This document shows positions 47,501-59,385 of a stretch of DNA of 64,000 nt, piece by piece. Location of the stretch: positions 1-64,000 of the forward strand of contig QANT01000710.1 in assembly GCA_003254885.1 (NCBI GenBank), given 5' to 3'. The DNA is from Purshia tridentata. Lineage: Eukaryota; Streptophyta; Magnoliopsida; Rosales; Rosaceae. The number at the start of each line of letters is the position of its first letter. The stretch's first letter is position 1. Made by a program: the position numbers and the translations under genes. The notes under the pieces are model-generated. The model was not told where the DNA came from. It did no database searches and saw only the letters and a list, made by a program, of their open reading frames with translations.

Positions 47501-47747
47501 TGCTGAGATATTCATGAAGTTTGCAAGGGCTGGGTACAAAGAGAAGATATGGGATCATGCTGCTGGTGTTGTCATTGTAGAAGAGGCTGGAGGTGTGGTA
47601 ACTGATGCTGGAGGCCGCCCCCTGGACTTTTCAAAGGGACTGTACTTAGAAGGCCTTGACAGGGGCATAGTTGTTTGTTCTGGGGCAACACTGCATGAGA
47701 AAATCATTGATGCCGTGTATGCCAGCTGGGACTCTTCTAATTTATGA
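44559..47747 (+). CDS. AHL: 3'(2'),5'-bisphosphate nucleotidase AHL (HAL2-like)
   Basis: Exons 44559-44712, 45999-46686 and 47444-47747 join in frame (VTVA|DWSV and GLR|KQPL), giving 381 residues. The family's metal and substrate motifs are present: DDSPVTVADWSVQ, IIAEED, the hallmark WVLDPIDGTLGFVRGDQYAVALA, and near the C-terminus IWDHAAGVVIVEEAGGVVTDAGG. Known role: Mg-dependent, Li-sensitive hydrolysis of 3'-phosphoadenosine 5'-phosphate (PAP) to AMP, clearing a by-product of sulphation and a retrograde stress signal. The N-terminus (VRVVHMACSLCQRLQ) matches Arabidopsis AHL better than SAL1. There is no obvious organelle transit peptide. AHL follows THE1 in Arabidopsis as well (from memory). 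Confidence 0.95.
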
Positions 47748-49068
47748 GGCTTTCTCTACCATACCAATAGACGGTTGTGGCAGTAAGTTTGCATTTTTGG
47801 TGAGGTAAGGTCATCACACTAATTTTGGTTTTACATTGCAACAGAACTTTAACACAGTTTTTGCCACTATTCATTTTTATAACTTAACGAGTCAATTGCC
47901 TTATGAGTAAGCTAGTTGTCCTATATTACTTGATGTGGTTTGGCATGGGTTGTATTTTCATTTGATCCAGAGGTTTTGTCCAGTTATACTCTGATAGAGT
48001 TACTCTAGTCTGTCTGGATCGTGGATGAAAACGAAAAGGAAGGCAAATAAATTCACTCTTTTTTGTTAGAATCTGTCTTCCTAGACCTGCCTTACCAAAT
48101 GTAGCAGGAGGTTTTTTAAAACTCATGAGAAATGAGAACTTCTATTTGTTTATACTAACATCATGGAGGTAGAATCTTAACAAATTTGGTTCATTCTACA
48201 TCTCAAATATTTCAACACCCTTTATCAGTTCTCTCAACATGTCAATTTCCTTAATAATTAGTCTCTACTCTCCTGCTTCCTATTTCACCTATCATTTTGG
48301 TCCCAGTTAACTGTTGTTTGACAGGGCTGACTTTCATAAATAGTAATGTGCTGAAACTCAAAAGTGCAATTGCTGGATATTGAAAAGATTTTATTACAAT
48401 TTGAAAGAAACTGTGTCTAGTGAGAGGCTTTTATTTCTTATAAACATCTGAAAAGGTTCAATATGGTAAACTTTGTTGCAGGCACACACCCACTGACCTA
48501 GTTGCTTATATGTATCCTTTTATTGAGCTTTGTGCAAAGAAATATTTACATCTCTCTAAAATATTTCAGGGCAAGCAAATTGCTGAGAAGGATTCCTGAC
48601 GCCAGTTGCCTGCGTTTATTTAGAATTCCGTAGATATGATAAAGTGTCTGGTAAGATTGACTCCATGGTCTGAGTAAACAGTCCAACGCCAAGGTTAAGT
48701 TTACAGAAGGAAGTACTTGATTTGGGGAGGTGCTCAACAAATTCAAGAAAAGGGCACATTTGTAGTGCTGCCCAATGTTTTATCAGTAAACATCTTCAAA
48801 TGAAAATTTTGAATTTCAAGATATTGCTGGTGCTCACAGATCACTGGAGAGCTGTACCCGGTTGATGGCTTCTAGGGGAGTGTTATGACAGCATTTAGGT
48901 TCACAGTTTTTCCTGAGCTTCATTGTATACCATTTTTTTTAACTACTATCAATTTATCATCATTGTCAGGCCATTTGAAAATTCCATCTTCGTTGACCAG
49001 AACACCACAAAACAAAACCATCCATTCCACAAACACAATTGCTGTGCAATGCTTCCCCAAAATAGTCA
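47748..49068. other. AHL 3' UTR and intergenic
   Basis: No further gene is recognised between AHL and the convergent TBP retrocopy. Confidence 0.4.
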
Positions 49069-49105
49069 TTCATTGTTGATTTTTCCTAAATTCTGTAAGA
49101 ACAGG

Positions 49106-49651
49106 TTAAATGTTCTCAAAGGCTGTGTATGTCTCATCTCGTCTCTTAGCTCCTGTAATAACAATTTTACCAGACACAAAGATAAGCAGCACAACGTTTG
49201 GTTGCTTCATCCGATAAATCAAGCCGGGGAACAGTTCTGGTTCGTAACTTGAGAAAGTACCATGAAAATATGCCAGTCCTTCAAGTCTTATGGGGAACTT
49301 GACATCACAAGAAGCAACAATGTCCTGGATTTTGAAGTCCTTGAACTTAGCTTGTAAGCCAAGTTTCTGGATGATTCGAGCGTGCTTGCGCGCTGCCAAT
49401 TTCGATTCTTGTTCACTCTTAGCTCCTGTACAAACCATCTTACCAGATGCAAATAGCAATGCAGTGGTCTTTGGTTCTCTTATTCTCATAATCACAGCCG
49501 AGAAACGCTTGGGATTGTATTCAGCGTTACGAGCTTGCAACGCAATGGCCTTAAGATCCAATTGGCAATCTAAATTGACTGTGGAAACAATGTTCTGAAG
49601 AGTAGGGACGATCCCAGAAGCACAATTGGGATTGTGTTCTTCCATCCCCAT
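49106..49651 (-). CDS. Intronless TATA-box-binding protein (TBP) retrocopy, truncated at the C-terminus
   Basis: A continuous 181-codon frame covers nearly all of plant TBP (about 200 residues, normally several exons): [96 protein letters not shown] and [12 protein letters not shown]. The DNA-bending phenylalanines in both repeats are retained, so TATA binding is plausible. Oddities: the N-terminus ([11 protein letters not shown]) differs from ordinary TBP. The frame ends ENI-stop where TBP continues with a Tyr codon. The next codons (49105 down to about 49070) still encode PVLTEFRKNQQ followed by a stop, so one nonsense change removed the last 12 residues. No introns means it arose by reverse transcription of a TBP mRNA. 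Confidence 0.93.
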   Translation of the reverse strand: MGMEEHNPNCASGIVPTLQNIVSTVNLDCQLDLKAIALQARNAEYNPKRFSAVIMRIREPKTTALLFASGKMVCTGAKSEQESKLAARKHARIIQKLGLQAKFKDFKIQDIVASCDVKFPIRLEGLAYFHGTFSSYEPELFPGLIYRMKQPNVVLLIFVSGKIVITGAKRRDETYTAFENI

Positions 49652-49706
49652 GTGTATTTAAACCAACCCCAAAATTTGTTCTCATTCTAAAGTGATGCCT
49701 GCTTGC

Positions 49707-49715
49707 ATTTATATA
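49707..49715 (-). promoter_or_regulatory. TATA box of the TBP retrocopy
   Basis: The minus strand reads CTATATAAATGC, a canonical plant TATA element, 56-64 bases before the ATG at 49651. This spacing is compatible with a short 5' UTR, so transcription is plausible. Confidence 0.55.
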
Positions 49716-49985
49716 GAGGTGGAAATCCTCCACTAACTAGGAAACCCAGTTGCTCTAGGAAAGAGCATGACAGAATTGGTATCAAATATCAATATAAGAG
49801 CGGTGGGAATGTGCTTTGGATTTGTACTTCACCCGACTCCTTCCCAGCCCATCTACCCTTTTGTTTTTGGAGGATGTACCCATTCTCTCTAAGCCCACCC
49901 TTATTTTTGTGTAGTTTTGGGTGGCTTTTATTTGCCGAACAAGGGGTCTCACTTAATTTCCAATCTTGCCTTCATTCAATCTTCC

Positions 49986-50017
49986 TTTTCTTTCTTTCTT
50001 TCTTTCTTTCTTTTTTC
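49986..50017. repeat. (TTTC)n microsatellite
   Basis: About six perfect TTTC units followed by a T-run. Confidence 0.85.
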
Positions 50018-50216
50018 AGAAAAAGCTTTGCTCTTCTACTCTTCTTTTGGTTTCCAGTCCTACTATTAAGAATCCAAAATGTGCCCATTCCAAATGACAT
50101 GGTAGTGATTCAAAGATTCATATCTGGTTCTATTGCATGTCTTTCTATTTACAACATTGGACATCCAATTTGTGATTTTTGACATTATTCTTTGGTTTGT
50201 GTTACTCTTTCTCACC

Positions 50217-50493
50217 ATTAACATCATAAATTTTCTGCATACAATGAATGTATACAACACATTTCTCATACACTACAATTAATACACCCGTTAATTTTAC
50301 GGGTCGTATACGGGTTAAGGTTTTTACAACCCGCAAGATTTTGTTTCGGGTCGTATCAACCCGTTAGCAATAACGGGTCGTGTCGGGTTTCACCCGAACC
50401 CGTTCCACACGACCCGTTTGCCAGGTCTAATTAACATCATAAATTTTCTGCATACAACGAATGTATACAACACATTTCTCATACACTACAATT
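50217..50493. repeat. 64-bp direct repeats flanking a CGGGTCG-rich 149-bp insert
   Basis: 50217-50280 and 50430-50493 are identical except for one base. The intervening 50281-50429 is full of CGGGTCGT/ACCCG words in both orientations, a sequence type abundant near the ends of plant hAT-like non-autonomous elements. The repeats are far longer than any transposon target duplication. Confidence 0.85.
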
Positions 50494-51857
50494 TCACTCA
50501 AGGCGCAAGACTATTTTGGACATCAACATGCATATGCAATGCTTTGAGATTACATAAAAATACAGCAATAACTTGGCACGTGCGTGCTAAATGGAACATT
50601 TTGTTGATTAATTTGATCTCAATTACAACTATTAATTAATTACATAAATATAATTCAAAAATTGAAATTATGAAAACCAAAATAAATAAAAAATAAAAAA
50701 TATATTTAAACTATAAATTTCAAAGAAAGAAGGAAACAATTCTTTTAGCTGCGGGCCAGCAGCTGCCACTGAAAGTGTGGGATGCTTCTCTCTGCCAAAA
50801 TTGACTTCTCCATTCCATATCAACCAACAGGGACACTGGTTGAAATGTGGGCTGGATAGCATATCTTCCATTATTAATTTTTATTTTTGTCTCATATATC
50901 CAAATAAATATTATTTGTTGACGAATTCGTATAGGACCAAATTAATTGAAAATTTAAATCTGAAATACGAAACCTTGGATAAAATTAACAAATTAATTAA
51001 CATAAGTCAATGTTAGGTATGATCTCATGACAATACATATATGGGTTAGGTAGCTGTAGCTCTTCATAAAAAACCTCAAGCTCTTAGTTAGAGTTTTTGA
51101 CCATTGGTTGTGGACAACAATCACACTAACAGCCTAATCATCATCTTTATCTTAATTTTTTGGACATAGTACAATTTGGACTCTTCCATTGAAAATCATC
51201 TAAAGGTTATGCTCAATTGGTGGAAAGACCAAGCAAATAGTTTGTATTTATAATAAGTATGAATCGATGTAAATGGTGAGATAAGTATAAAATGAATCTT
51301 AATTCTTTGAGACTGATGCAATGCACTAACCTCTCACAATAATGAGACCCATTATTAATATTTTTTGGTAGGCTCTACACCATTTTGTGAAAGATTGATG
51401 CATTGTGCCGTTTTTACAAAAGTTTTTCATGCAAAGTAAACAAATGATTAATCCAACCATCTTTCCAAAATGGAAAGATATTTTAGGTCTACAACCATTT
51501 CATGTGGCCTAATTCTTGAGTTTGGTGAACCAAATGTAAGCCATGTGACAAATGTATCAAAAAATTCTAGGGCAAAGGGAACTCTTTATAAACTTGATTT
51601 TGACTTTTGAGAATATATAATTTTATGACCAAAATAACTTGAACAAAATATATGTTTTGGGAAAGCAAATATCGACTTGTTTGATATTAGACATACAAAG
51701 AACATTATTCATTTCTAATTCATTTGATATTAAGCCACAAAATACATATATATATATATATATGTATAACAGCTCTTAAACTTCCGAACTGGACTAAAGC
51801 AACTGAATGGTCTTCGTCCTCAACCTTCCACAAATATAGTCTAAGTGAGTCTAATTA
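50494..51857. other. Intergenic
   Basis: AT-rich, with an (AT)n microsatellite near 51744-51763. No gene is recognised. Confidence 0.4.
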
Positions 51858-52592
51858 TCAAATAAAGAGATAACACTCGAATCTGAGATAACAACTCCCG
51901 TAAAAAGCACGCCCACCTTTCATTCCGTTACTATTTTTTTGAAATTCTTTCAATGCTACATTAAGACACTTCTTACAATTCACTTCAGAAAGATCTCCAA
52001 TGCATTGAACTGCACCATAAAGTGTCTTGTGATTCAATCGTAAGCTCCCACGGACATACAACAATGGGCTCTTAGGAGCTTCTGAACATAAACGGGTTAA
52101 CAACAAATGAATAGTCTGGTCAAACATTAAGGAATTAGCAATAGATTCCTTATTCGTCGCATAAATCCCATTAGTGGTGTCAGTTAAATCAAAAAAATTT
52201 ACACTTGAGTATTTAATAAGGCAGTTTTCATACCAAATTATAGCATTTTGACTGTGAGGGCAGCGCATGTGAAGCTCTATACGTGCATGATTGATACAAT
52301 TTTCACAATGAAAGTGGGAGATTGTACCACAGCATTGCGCTATCCCATATACATCTGTTTGATTTTGTCCTTCGTTAATGATTTGGACCTCTTTTGCATA
52401 TCTGTGATATGAATTCGAAGCTGATATAAATAAGTGTCTGAGTAATGTATTCAAGTTCACCTCATAACTCCCTTTGGTTGGAAATTTTAGACGACCGAAA
52501 CATATATGTTCCACAACAAGAGCTCCAAAGATTGCATGCAAAAAATATAAGAGACCCAGAGAGATTAAATATGATTTTAAAGAAAACTTCAT
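51858..52592 (-). CDS. Cysteine-rich repeat secretory protein (two DUF26/Gnk2 domains)
   Basis: A single ORF read from the ATG at 52592 gives 244 residues. The signal peptide (MKFSLKSYLISLGLLYFLHA) is followed by two Gnk2 domains, each with the diagnostic C-x8-C-x2-C: CCGTISHFHCENC and QCIGDLSEVNCKKC, plus the further cysteines HICFG, MRCPHS and ENCLIKYS in the first domain and RLCSEA and GSCYLRFE in the second. There is no transmembrane or kinase region, so it is the secreted CRRSP38 type rather than a CRK receptor. Known members bind mannose, have antifungal activity or sit at plasmodesmata (PDLP, membrane-anchored). Upstream in-frame residues to 52649 were not used because they would displace the signal peptide. 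Confidence 0.92.
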   Translation of the reverse strand: MKFSLKSYLISLGLLYFLHAIFGALVVEHICFGRLKFPTKGSYEVNLNTLLRHLFISASNSYHRYAKEVQIINEGQNQTDVYGIAQCCGTISHFHCENCINHARIELHMRCPHSQNAIIWYENCLIKYSSVNFFDLTDTTNGIYATNKESIANSLMFDQTIHLLLTRLCSEAPKSPLLYVRGSLRLNHKTLYGAVQCIGDLSEVNCKKCLNVALKEFQKNSNGMKGGRAFYGSCYLRFECYLFI

Positions 52593-52796
52593 GTTCGTTA
52601 CAATTGAACTTGTATTCAATTTAATTCCTAAGACAAACGCATAAAACAAAATAAAATGAAATTATGGGCATATGTTTTATAGACTTAGTAGTACTAATTT
52701 TTGTCACAAATCCATGTCTGCTATACATTTCTAAGAAATTAAATATTAAACTCGTCTTTTGATCCCTTTGAATGGAAGCAACAACATTAAAGCGGT

Positions 52797-53118
52797 AATA
52801 TATATAACCGGCCACAGTATATTTTTCCAATAGGGAAAAGATTTTGTGCCACACTATGGCACAAGTATTTTGTGCCATAATCCTATGTAGCAAAATAAAA
52901 TATTACACATCATTATTTTATTATTTTTGTGATTATACACATCACCATTTATTTTTAATAAAAATTAATATCATATTTAGTGAAAGACCATCTTATCCAA
53001 GCTAAATTAAATTATCCTAATCAATTTATACTTAATTAAATAATATGCATCATTCTTTTGATTTTGTTTTTGCAATTATAGCAATATATATAACCGGCCA
53101 CAGTATATTTTTCCAATA
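52797..53118. repeat. 36-bp direct repeats flanking a 250-bp insert
   Basis: 52797-52832 and 53083-53118 are identical (AATATATATAACCGGCC...CCAATA). Between them is AT-rich sequence including a short hairpin (TTGTGCCA at 52844-52851 with TGGCACAA at 52857-52864). The TATA-like word in the first copy lies about 200 bases upstream of the DUF26 gene's ATG, so the event duplicated part of its promoter. Confidence 0.88.
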
Positions 53119-56100
53119 ATAATGCTTTTTTTTAATGACAAATCATAACGTTCTTAATATTTGAACATTGGCATTAACCTATGTGTCATAACTAAAGCCA
53201 AATGTTGGATTTATAATTCTATTTTTTTTATAAAAATAAACCAATAAACATGCCAATCACTTTTTTCTTTACTATTGATATTGATTTTTCTTTTATTACA
53301 TGGAGGAGGAGGGGAGGGTTTGAACTCGGATATGTAAAGAGAAGTTTTTATCCTCGATCAACTAGACCAACTTCACTTATTAATATTAATATACTACTAA
53401 AAAGTTAACTAAGTAAGAAAGTTATAATATTTCTGATTTTTATTTTTTGTCAAAATCCTCTAACTTGACCTATCGCTAGCCTCTCAACACGTGGTTTTTC
53501 GTATTTCGCATACTTAAATTTGTTTTTTTAATCCATTTTCTTAATAGTTCTTCAATTTGTTTATTTATTTATTTTTTAACAAATAAGATGTATTTATATT
53601 AATACTTCTTACTTATCAAAGGGTGCCTGCAGTTTTTCAAACCTTGTTTGTAAAGCTATTGTTATAAAATTATGTTCTAATAAGAAAAAAGTTGAAAAAA
53701 AAAAACCTCTCGATGAACATGGATGGATGCTTATTTTATGATTTTTTTTGTTCGAGTAAAAATTTTCTACATGACGTTTTTATTAGTCATAGATAATTTT
53801 GAAAGAACAAATGTTTAGCCAAATTGGGAAATTGCTTTTATATATATGCTTCAATATTCACTTGAACACTGTGAATGAATATATACTTTCATTTACCCCT
53901 GGTAAAGGAATCAAGCTTGGACATACCAAGCTATGTAGCTCTTTGCTTCTGAACCTGTCATATATATAATATCTTTAAGAAGAAGAAAAGACAGAATCCC
54001 TCATCCACCAATAAGAAAAAAAGACAGAATCTCCATCTTGCATACAATGTTTAGTTCTTTTTTATAAAAAATTACAAATGTCTAGCTGTCTACCATGCAC
54101 AGATAACAAAACAAAACAAAATAAAATATCACAGAAGCAATAAAGCAAGATAGATTAGAACTTGGCATAGAAATTAAAGAAAAATAAAATAAAAGAAAAA
54201 TGGTGGTGGAAAGACGGCAGAGAGAGGAACCGTGTTCACACTATTACCAATAATTCTGGATTAAGTGTGTAGTTTGAAGTTTGAACTATTAATTGTATGT
54301 AAGTATCCATGTATGGTTCTTAATTCTAACCGAAGATCTAAAGCAAAAATTAATTAATTCCTGATTGACATTATATTATACTACATGAATCCTTAACGTG
54401 TCAACAGAATTTTATGCTATATAGTGCTTCACGCTTTAGAGTATAATACATAGTATGGTTTTTTTGCCCATTTTGATGCATACTCATCTAATCTTTATGA
54501 ATTTTTGAGGGTTGTGTCAACACCACCCCATGCTTAGGGGCGGTGCATCCGGACGGCTTGGGTGTATTGAAATATGAACTGGAATTCAATTTTAATTGGT
54601 TTTTAGATTTTTTTTATATGTAATATGAGTGGTTTGTCGTAAATTCAAATAAGCTCAAAAGGTCATATACGCTCCTACATCACTTAATATAAATTGTCCA
54701 CGTAATAGACTTAAAATGATGTCACACTTAAAATTTCATATTTTTAGCTTATTTATCGATTAATTAAACTTTGATTACTATATAAACTTGATGTAAAAAA
54801 CTCAAGTGGAAGCTACATAGGTCCATTAAGAGCTAGCCAAAGTCCAAATATGATGCTTTATCTTAGATTTATTTTAGATTATTATTTTTATTTTTATTTT
54901 TCGGTCTAAATGTCTAATAGGTTTATTTTATATTAAAATTAGAATTTGGGTACTTTAGTCGGTGGCAATCCAATTGCCATCAAATCATGTACGCATTTGG
55001 TCCAATTTCGTTAGGGGACTGATCGAGTTCGTGCCTGCCTTGCTTGCATCCTTACGTAGTCGCTTTCTGTCTTTCCCGCGTTATCCGTCGTGTGGGGGCC
55101 CAACTACTTTTTCTCAAAGAGAATTAGATTGGGACCTACTTGGTACTTAATTGCAATGACTTTTTGTGTTTCAAGCTTCATTAAGAACTGTCTTTGACAA
55201 ATGACCACAGGAGTGCTGTCATCTTAACAATTGTGTCCTTCAAGTTCAACCATTTCTTTAATTATTTATCTTTTGGGTTAAAGATTCCTCCATTTTTATA
55301 TTGGGAAATGCTCCTTCAATTTTAAGGGCTAATAACAAATGAAAATATTGGACCCAAAAAAAAAAAAAGGTGAGAACAGAAAAAATAGGAGTTGCAAGTA
55401 GCTTTACGCATTAAAATTATTGCACTCCTTTTTTCAGAGTGCAATTTATAATCATAAATATGTTATTGGTGGCACTTCAAAAAGAAGTGCTAGAATATAT
55501 TAAAAGAGTATGAACTATGAAGAACACCTCCCTTAATTAAAAGAATTGTCTTCTAGTTTTCATAATAATTATGAAGATTTAAGCAAGCGATGCAGTAATT
55601 GTTTGACATCTTTTTATATTTATAGTTTTAAAGGTTTTGGGTTCAAAACTTTTAACCCCATCTCACTTATTTTCACTTATGTCATGTATAATGAATTAAT
55701 GGGACTATATTTACAATATTTTTGTATATGTTTGTCTCTCCAAGTGCAAGATGTGACTACAAGCTTACATACTATACGAGGGACAATATATACATTGTTG
55801 ACTTAATTAAGTTTTTGAAGTTTAATAATGGTTAGAATTTATATAAATTCATTGAAAATATATTTTTTCACTCGTAGACTTGTAGTCTAGGGCTTTGCTT
55901 GGCATTGGTTTATTTAATGAAGAAACCAATGAAAAATTAATCCCATAACGAAGAGTAGGGGTGTGGCCAAAAAAAAAAAGAAGGGTAGGGGACCCAATTG
56001 GCATGGAGAAGCAAATTGAAATTTGAGAAACATGTCACAACACAAGGCATAAGAGATTGGAGAGAGAAAGGTTTAGACTTTTTGGCCAGCTATTAATCAA

Positions 56101-57754
56101 GGGAGCATAAGAGGCAAGGTGGTGGTATTTGTGGTGGTTGTGGGTGTGGGTGGCTGTTGAAGTGAGTTTTGGGTCAAAATCTAATTAACAAAGCCTTCAA
56201 TTACATCAATCTCAACGAGACCTCTTATCATTCTGTACGGTCAAGATCATCCATTCCCATGAATTGCGGATCCTAAATAAGTAATAATCAAGCTTTCTTT
56301 GCTTTGCCCAACTTTTTTTTTTTTTTTTGCCATTTGAAAAATAGGGAAATAGAGATACAATAAGATGATGAAGAAAACGACAAGTAGCATCCAAGCTTTT
56401 AACTTTAACGGCTGAAAATTCTTGTACATGCAATAGGATACACACTTTGCTCTTTGCCCCCAACAATTTTTCAATTTCAATTAGCCTTTGGGCATTGGAT
56501 TTGGCTTTAACGGTCCAAGGAATACAATGTGTATAAATTCGATTAGATGATCAATCAGTTGCAAGTTGCATAAAAGAAGCAAGAAAAATTCAATTGCATA
56601 AAGTAATATGTTACCATCATAAGCGTGACATAAAGTTTGAATATAAAGTTTGATTATATTGGGTGGGAGCAGAGGTGTAGTATGGGGTTGGCTAGACCAT
56701 GCTATAGCCCACCCAAATTTAGCATATTGTAGTGTATTTTAGGTATAGTTTAGAATAAATATGTGCTCTAGCTTCAAGCCCACTCAATCTAGCAGAAAAA
56801 AATCATTTTCCAGCGTTATAGCCAACTTTAAATTTTTGGGTTGGCTCCGTGACTAGGTGAGAGTTAGTAGCTCTTATAGTAAGAACATGATTACTTCCTC
56901 TCCCAAAAATACAAAAACTTTGATCAATTTTTACAATACTATCTTTAGTAAAAACTTTGATCATCGTTCAACGATTATATATACATTATTCTATTAAACA
57001 GAAAATATAATATCTAGTATACCATGTCATATTATAATAACTCTAAACTACGTATACTTGGTTATTGTCACACATAATAAATGGAAGAAAAGTTTGATTA
57101 TCATAAAGCATGCATGAGTTGAAATCCAATTCAAATGAGTAAGGTGTGTGTTGTATTTAAGCACACGAATCAGTACCAATTCAGATAAGTATAAATACTA
57201 ACTCAGATATGTAAACTTGCATATAGAAGATTCACAATTATGAAAATATTAACAAAATTTCTATATCTAGAAAAATTAAGCTGCAAATTAGGAAAATATT
57301 GGAATGAAATACATAAAAAAATACAAAATATATAATATCCAATTATTTATACATGAAGAACCAACAAGTGCATTTCGAGAAGAATGAAAATGGGTATGCT
57401 CATCCAATAAGAGAATATAGTTTTATTTTTGGTAAAAAATAGGAGAATTTAATTGTTAAAAATGTCCCCAGTTATAGATATCAAAAGTTTCCTGCAATAA
57501 GTCGGATTTAGCTGTATTTTTCCTATTATAAAACGTACGTTTATTCTCATACATTTACCAAAAAAGCCGTACGTTTAGATTTGTTGGCACTAACCTCACT
57601 TAGATTCCATAATCACCAATTAGAACCGCTAAATCAAATCCTACAAAGTCAAGTAACCCGCTAACCCGGTTTCCCGGTAAACGATTAATTCCATATCTAA
57701 CTAATACTATTTCTTTCTTTCTTTCCCACCTTTTATTTAGGCCAAATTCCTCAT
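53119..57754. other. Long intergenic region
   Basis: No gene is recognised in about 4.6 kb. 56671-56860 contains transposon-type wording (GTTGGCTCCGTGACTAG; GCCCACTCAATCTAG) of an unclassified dispersed repeat. An open frame at 54962-55150 has no supporting features. Confidence 0.35.
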
Positions 57755-58106
57755 TCTCTCTCTCTCTATCTCTCTCTCTTTAAAAATCCGTACAAGTTTC
57801 ACACCCACAGACCCACTCAACTCACAGTCTGAGAAACAGGAGTTGGAATTTTAAGTAAAGGTTTTGGCTCAATCAGAAATTCAGAACCCAATTTCTTGTT
57901 TGTTTCTTTCTTTCTCTCTTTTATAATTTGAAGCAGAAGCCGACGAATCAAAGCGCGTTGCAGTTTACACAAATACAGTCATCCTCATTATGATTCTCTT
58001 TGTTCTTTCTCCACCTGCCACTTCCAGATTTACTGCAATGAATGAATGACCTCTTGCTTCTATTAGAGACAAGCTCCTCTGCTCCTCTTTCTCTCTCTCT
58101 CTCTGC
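57755..58106. repeat. (TC)n microsatellites in the methyltransferase leader
   Basis: TC-rich runs at about 57755-57780 and 58088-58104. Such tracts are common in plant 5' UTRs and core promoters. Confidence 0.7.
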
Positions 58107-58506
58107 ACTCTTCTTTTCTTTCCGTGCTGGGATCGTCGCAAAATCTCTTTGCACCCACCACTCGATCTGAGGCTGAAGCTTCTACAGAAGGAAGCAGCTT
58201 AATTCGTCACTGTAAGTTGTCTCACCAAAATCTAATTACTCTCTACTTGGCATCTGTTTGGTTGCTGAGAAAGCTGACAAGAAATTAAGCATTTTGGTTA
58301 ATGTATCAACACCACCGTGCTGGAAATTGAATCAGCTGTTCTGGGTTTTCCTCAGAAAAAAGAAAAAAGCAATCTTTTCTACTACTTTCCTTTTATCACT
58401 CCAGTTTCTCAGTAGCCAAACGTGAAAGTTATACTGCTTTCGTAAACTCAGATCCTTTTCTCACCTCCTGCTTAAAATGTTACAGATTCGAAGCTTGAAA
58501 ATCGAA

Positions 58507-59385
58507 ATGGGGAAATCAGGTGCAGCTGGAAACAGAGACTGGACCCAGATCTACGCCATCTACGGCCTGGACCAGTGGCAGACCATCCTTTTCCTGGTCT
58601 TCCACGCCGTGCTATTTACCATTTTGTCCCTGCTTTACTTGACCTACTTCGACCCCATCACGCTCTTCTTCCACCGCGTCCTCCCCATCGGCTCGGCCCG
58701 CTTCGCCGCCGGCTTCACCGGCTCCGTCACCGCGCTCTCCGCCCTCTGCCTCTTCTTCGCCTCCGCCCACTTCCTCTACTCCTCCCTCCCCCTTCACTAC
58801 GACATCGTCCAGCGTATGGTGACCTCCGTCAACGACTGGTCAACGGTGAAGCACGCTCTCGACCTCGGCTGCGGCCGCGGCATCCTCTTAAACGCCGTGG
58901 CGACCCAGATGAAAAAAGAAGGGAGCTCGGGCCGGGTCGTGGGCCTGGACCGGTCCAAAATGACGAGCTTGTCCTCCACTTTAAGGACTGCCAAGCTGGA
59001 AGGGGTGGGGGAGTACGTGACGTGCCGTGAGGGCGACCCCAGGCGACTGCCGTTCGGGGACAACTACTTCGACGTGGTGGTATCGGCTGTGTTCGTCCAC
59101 ACCGTAGGGAAGGAGTACGGGCAGCGCACGGTGGAGGCCTCGGCGGAGAGGATGAGGGTGGTGGGGGAGCTCGTGAGGGTGTTGAAGCCCGGTGGGGTCG
59201 CGGTCGTGTGGGACCTAGTGCACGTGCCAGAGTACGTGCGGCGGTTGCAGGAGCTGAAGATGGAGGACATTCGGGTGTCGGAGCGGGTGACGGCGTTCAT
59301 GGTTAGTAGCCACATCGTGTCGTTTCGCAAGCCCAGTCAGCACGTTTTTGGGGCTGGGGAGGTCCGGCTGGACTGGAGATGCTGA
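58507..59385 (+). CDS. Membrane-anchored SAM-dependent methyltransferase, intronless CDS
   Basis: 292 residues from MGKSGAAGNRDW. A 5' UTR intron (donor 58212, acceptor 58485) makes the ATG at 58507 the likely start; the in-frame ATG at 58477 would lie inside the intron. Two hydrophobic segments (about residues 25-50 ILFLVFHAVLFTILSLLYL and 65-95 FTGSVTALSALCLFFASAHF) precede a class I Rossmann domain with motif I LDLGCGRG, the acidic strand-2 end VVGLDRS, FDVVVSAVFVHTV and LKPGGVAVVWDL. Substrate unknown. From memory the Arabidopsis neighbour AT5G54400 is the same type. The coding region is strikingly GC-rich with C/G third positions compared with every neighbour. Confidence 0.92.
   Translation: MGKSGAAGNRDWTQIYAIYGLDQWQTILFLVFHAVLFTILSLLYLTYFDPITLFFHRVLPIGSARFAAGFTGSVTALSALCLFFASAHFLYSSLPLHYDIVQRMVTSVNDWSTVKHALDLGCGRGILLNAVATQMKKEGSSGRVVGLDRSKMTSLSSTLRTAKLEGVGEYVTCREGDPRRLPFGDNYFDVVVSAVFVHTVGKEYGQRTVEASAERMRVVGELVRVLKPGGVAVVWDLVHVPEYVRRLQELKMEDIRVSERVTAFMVSSHIVSFRKPSQHVFGAGEVRLDWRC

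Noticed and set aside
49703-50182. 159-codon plus-strand frame after the TBP retrocopy
   Set aside because: Contains the (TTTC)n microsatellite and no family features.
58575-59030. 151-codon Pro/Arg/Leu-rich frame overlapping the methyltransferase
   Set aside because: Shadow frame created by the high GC content of the real coding region.
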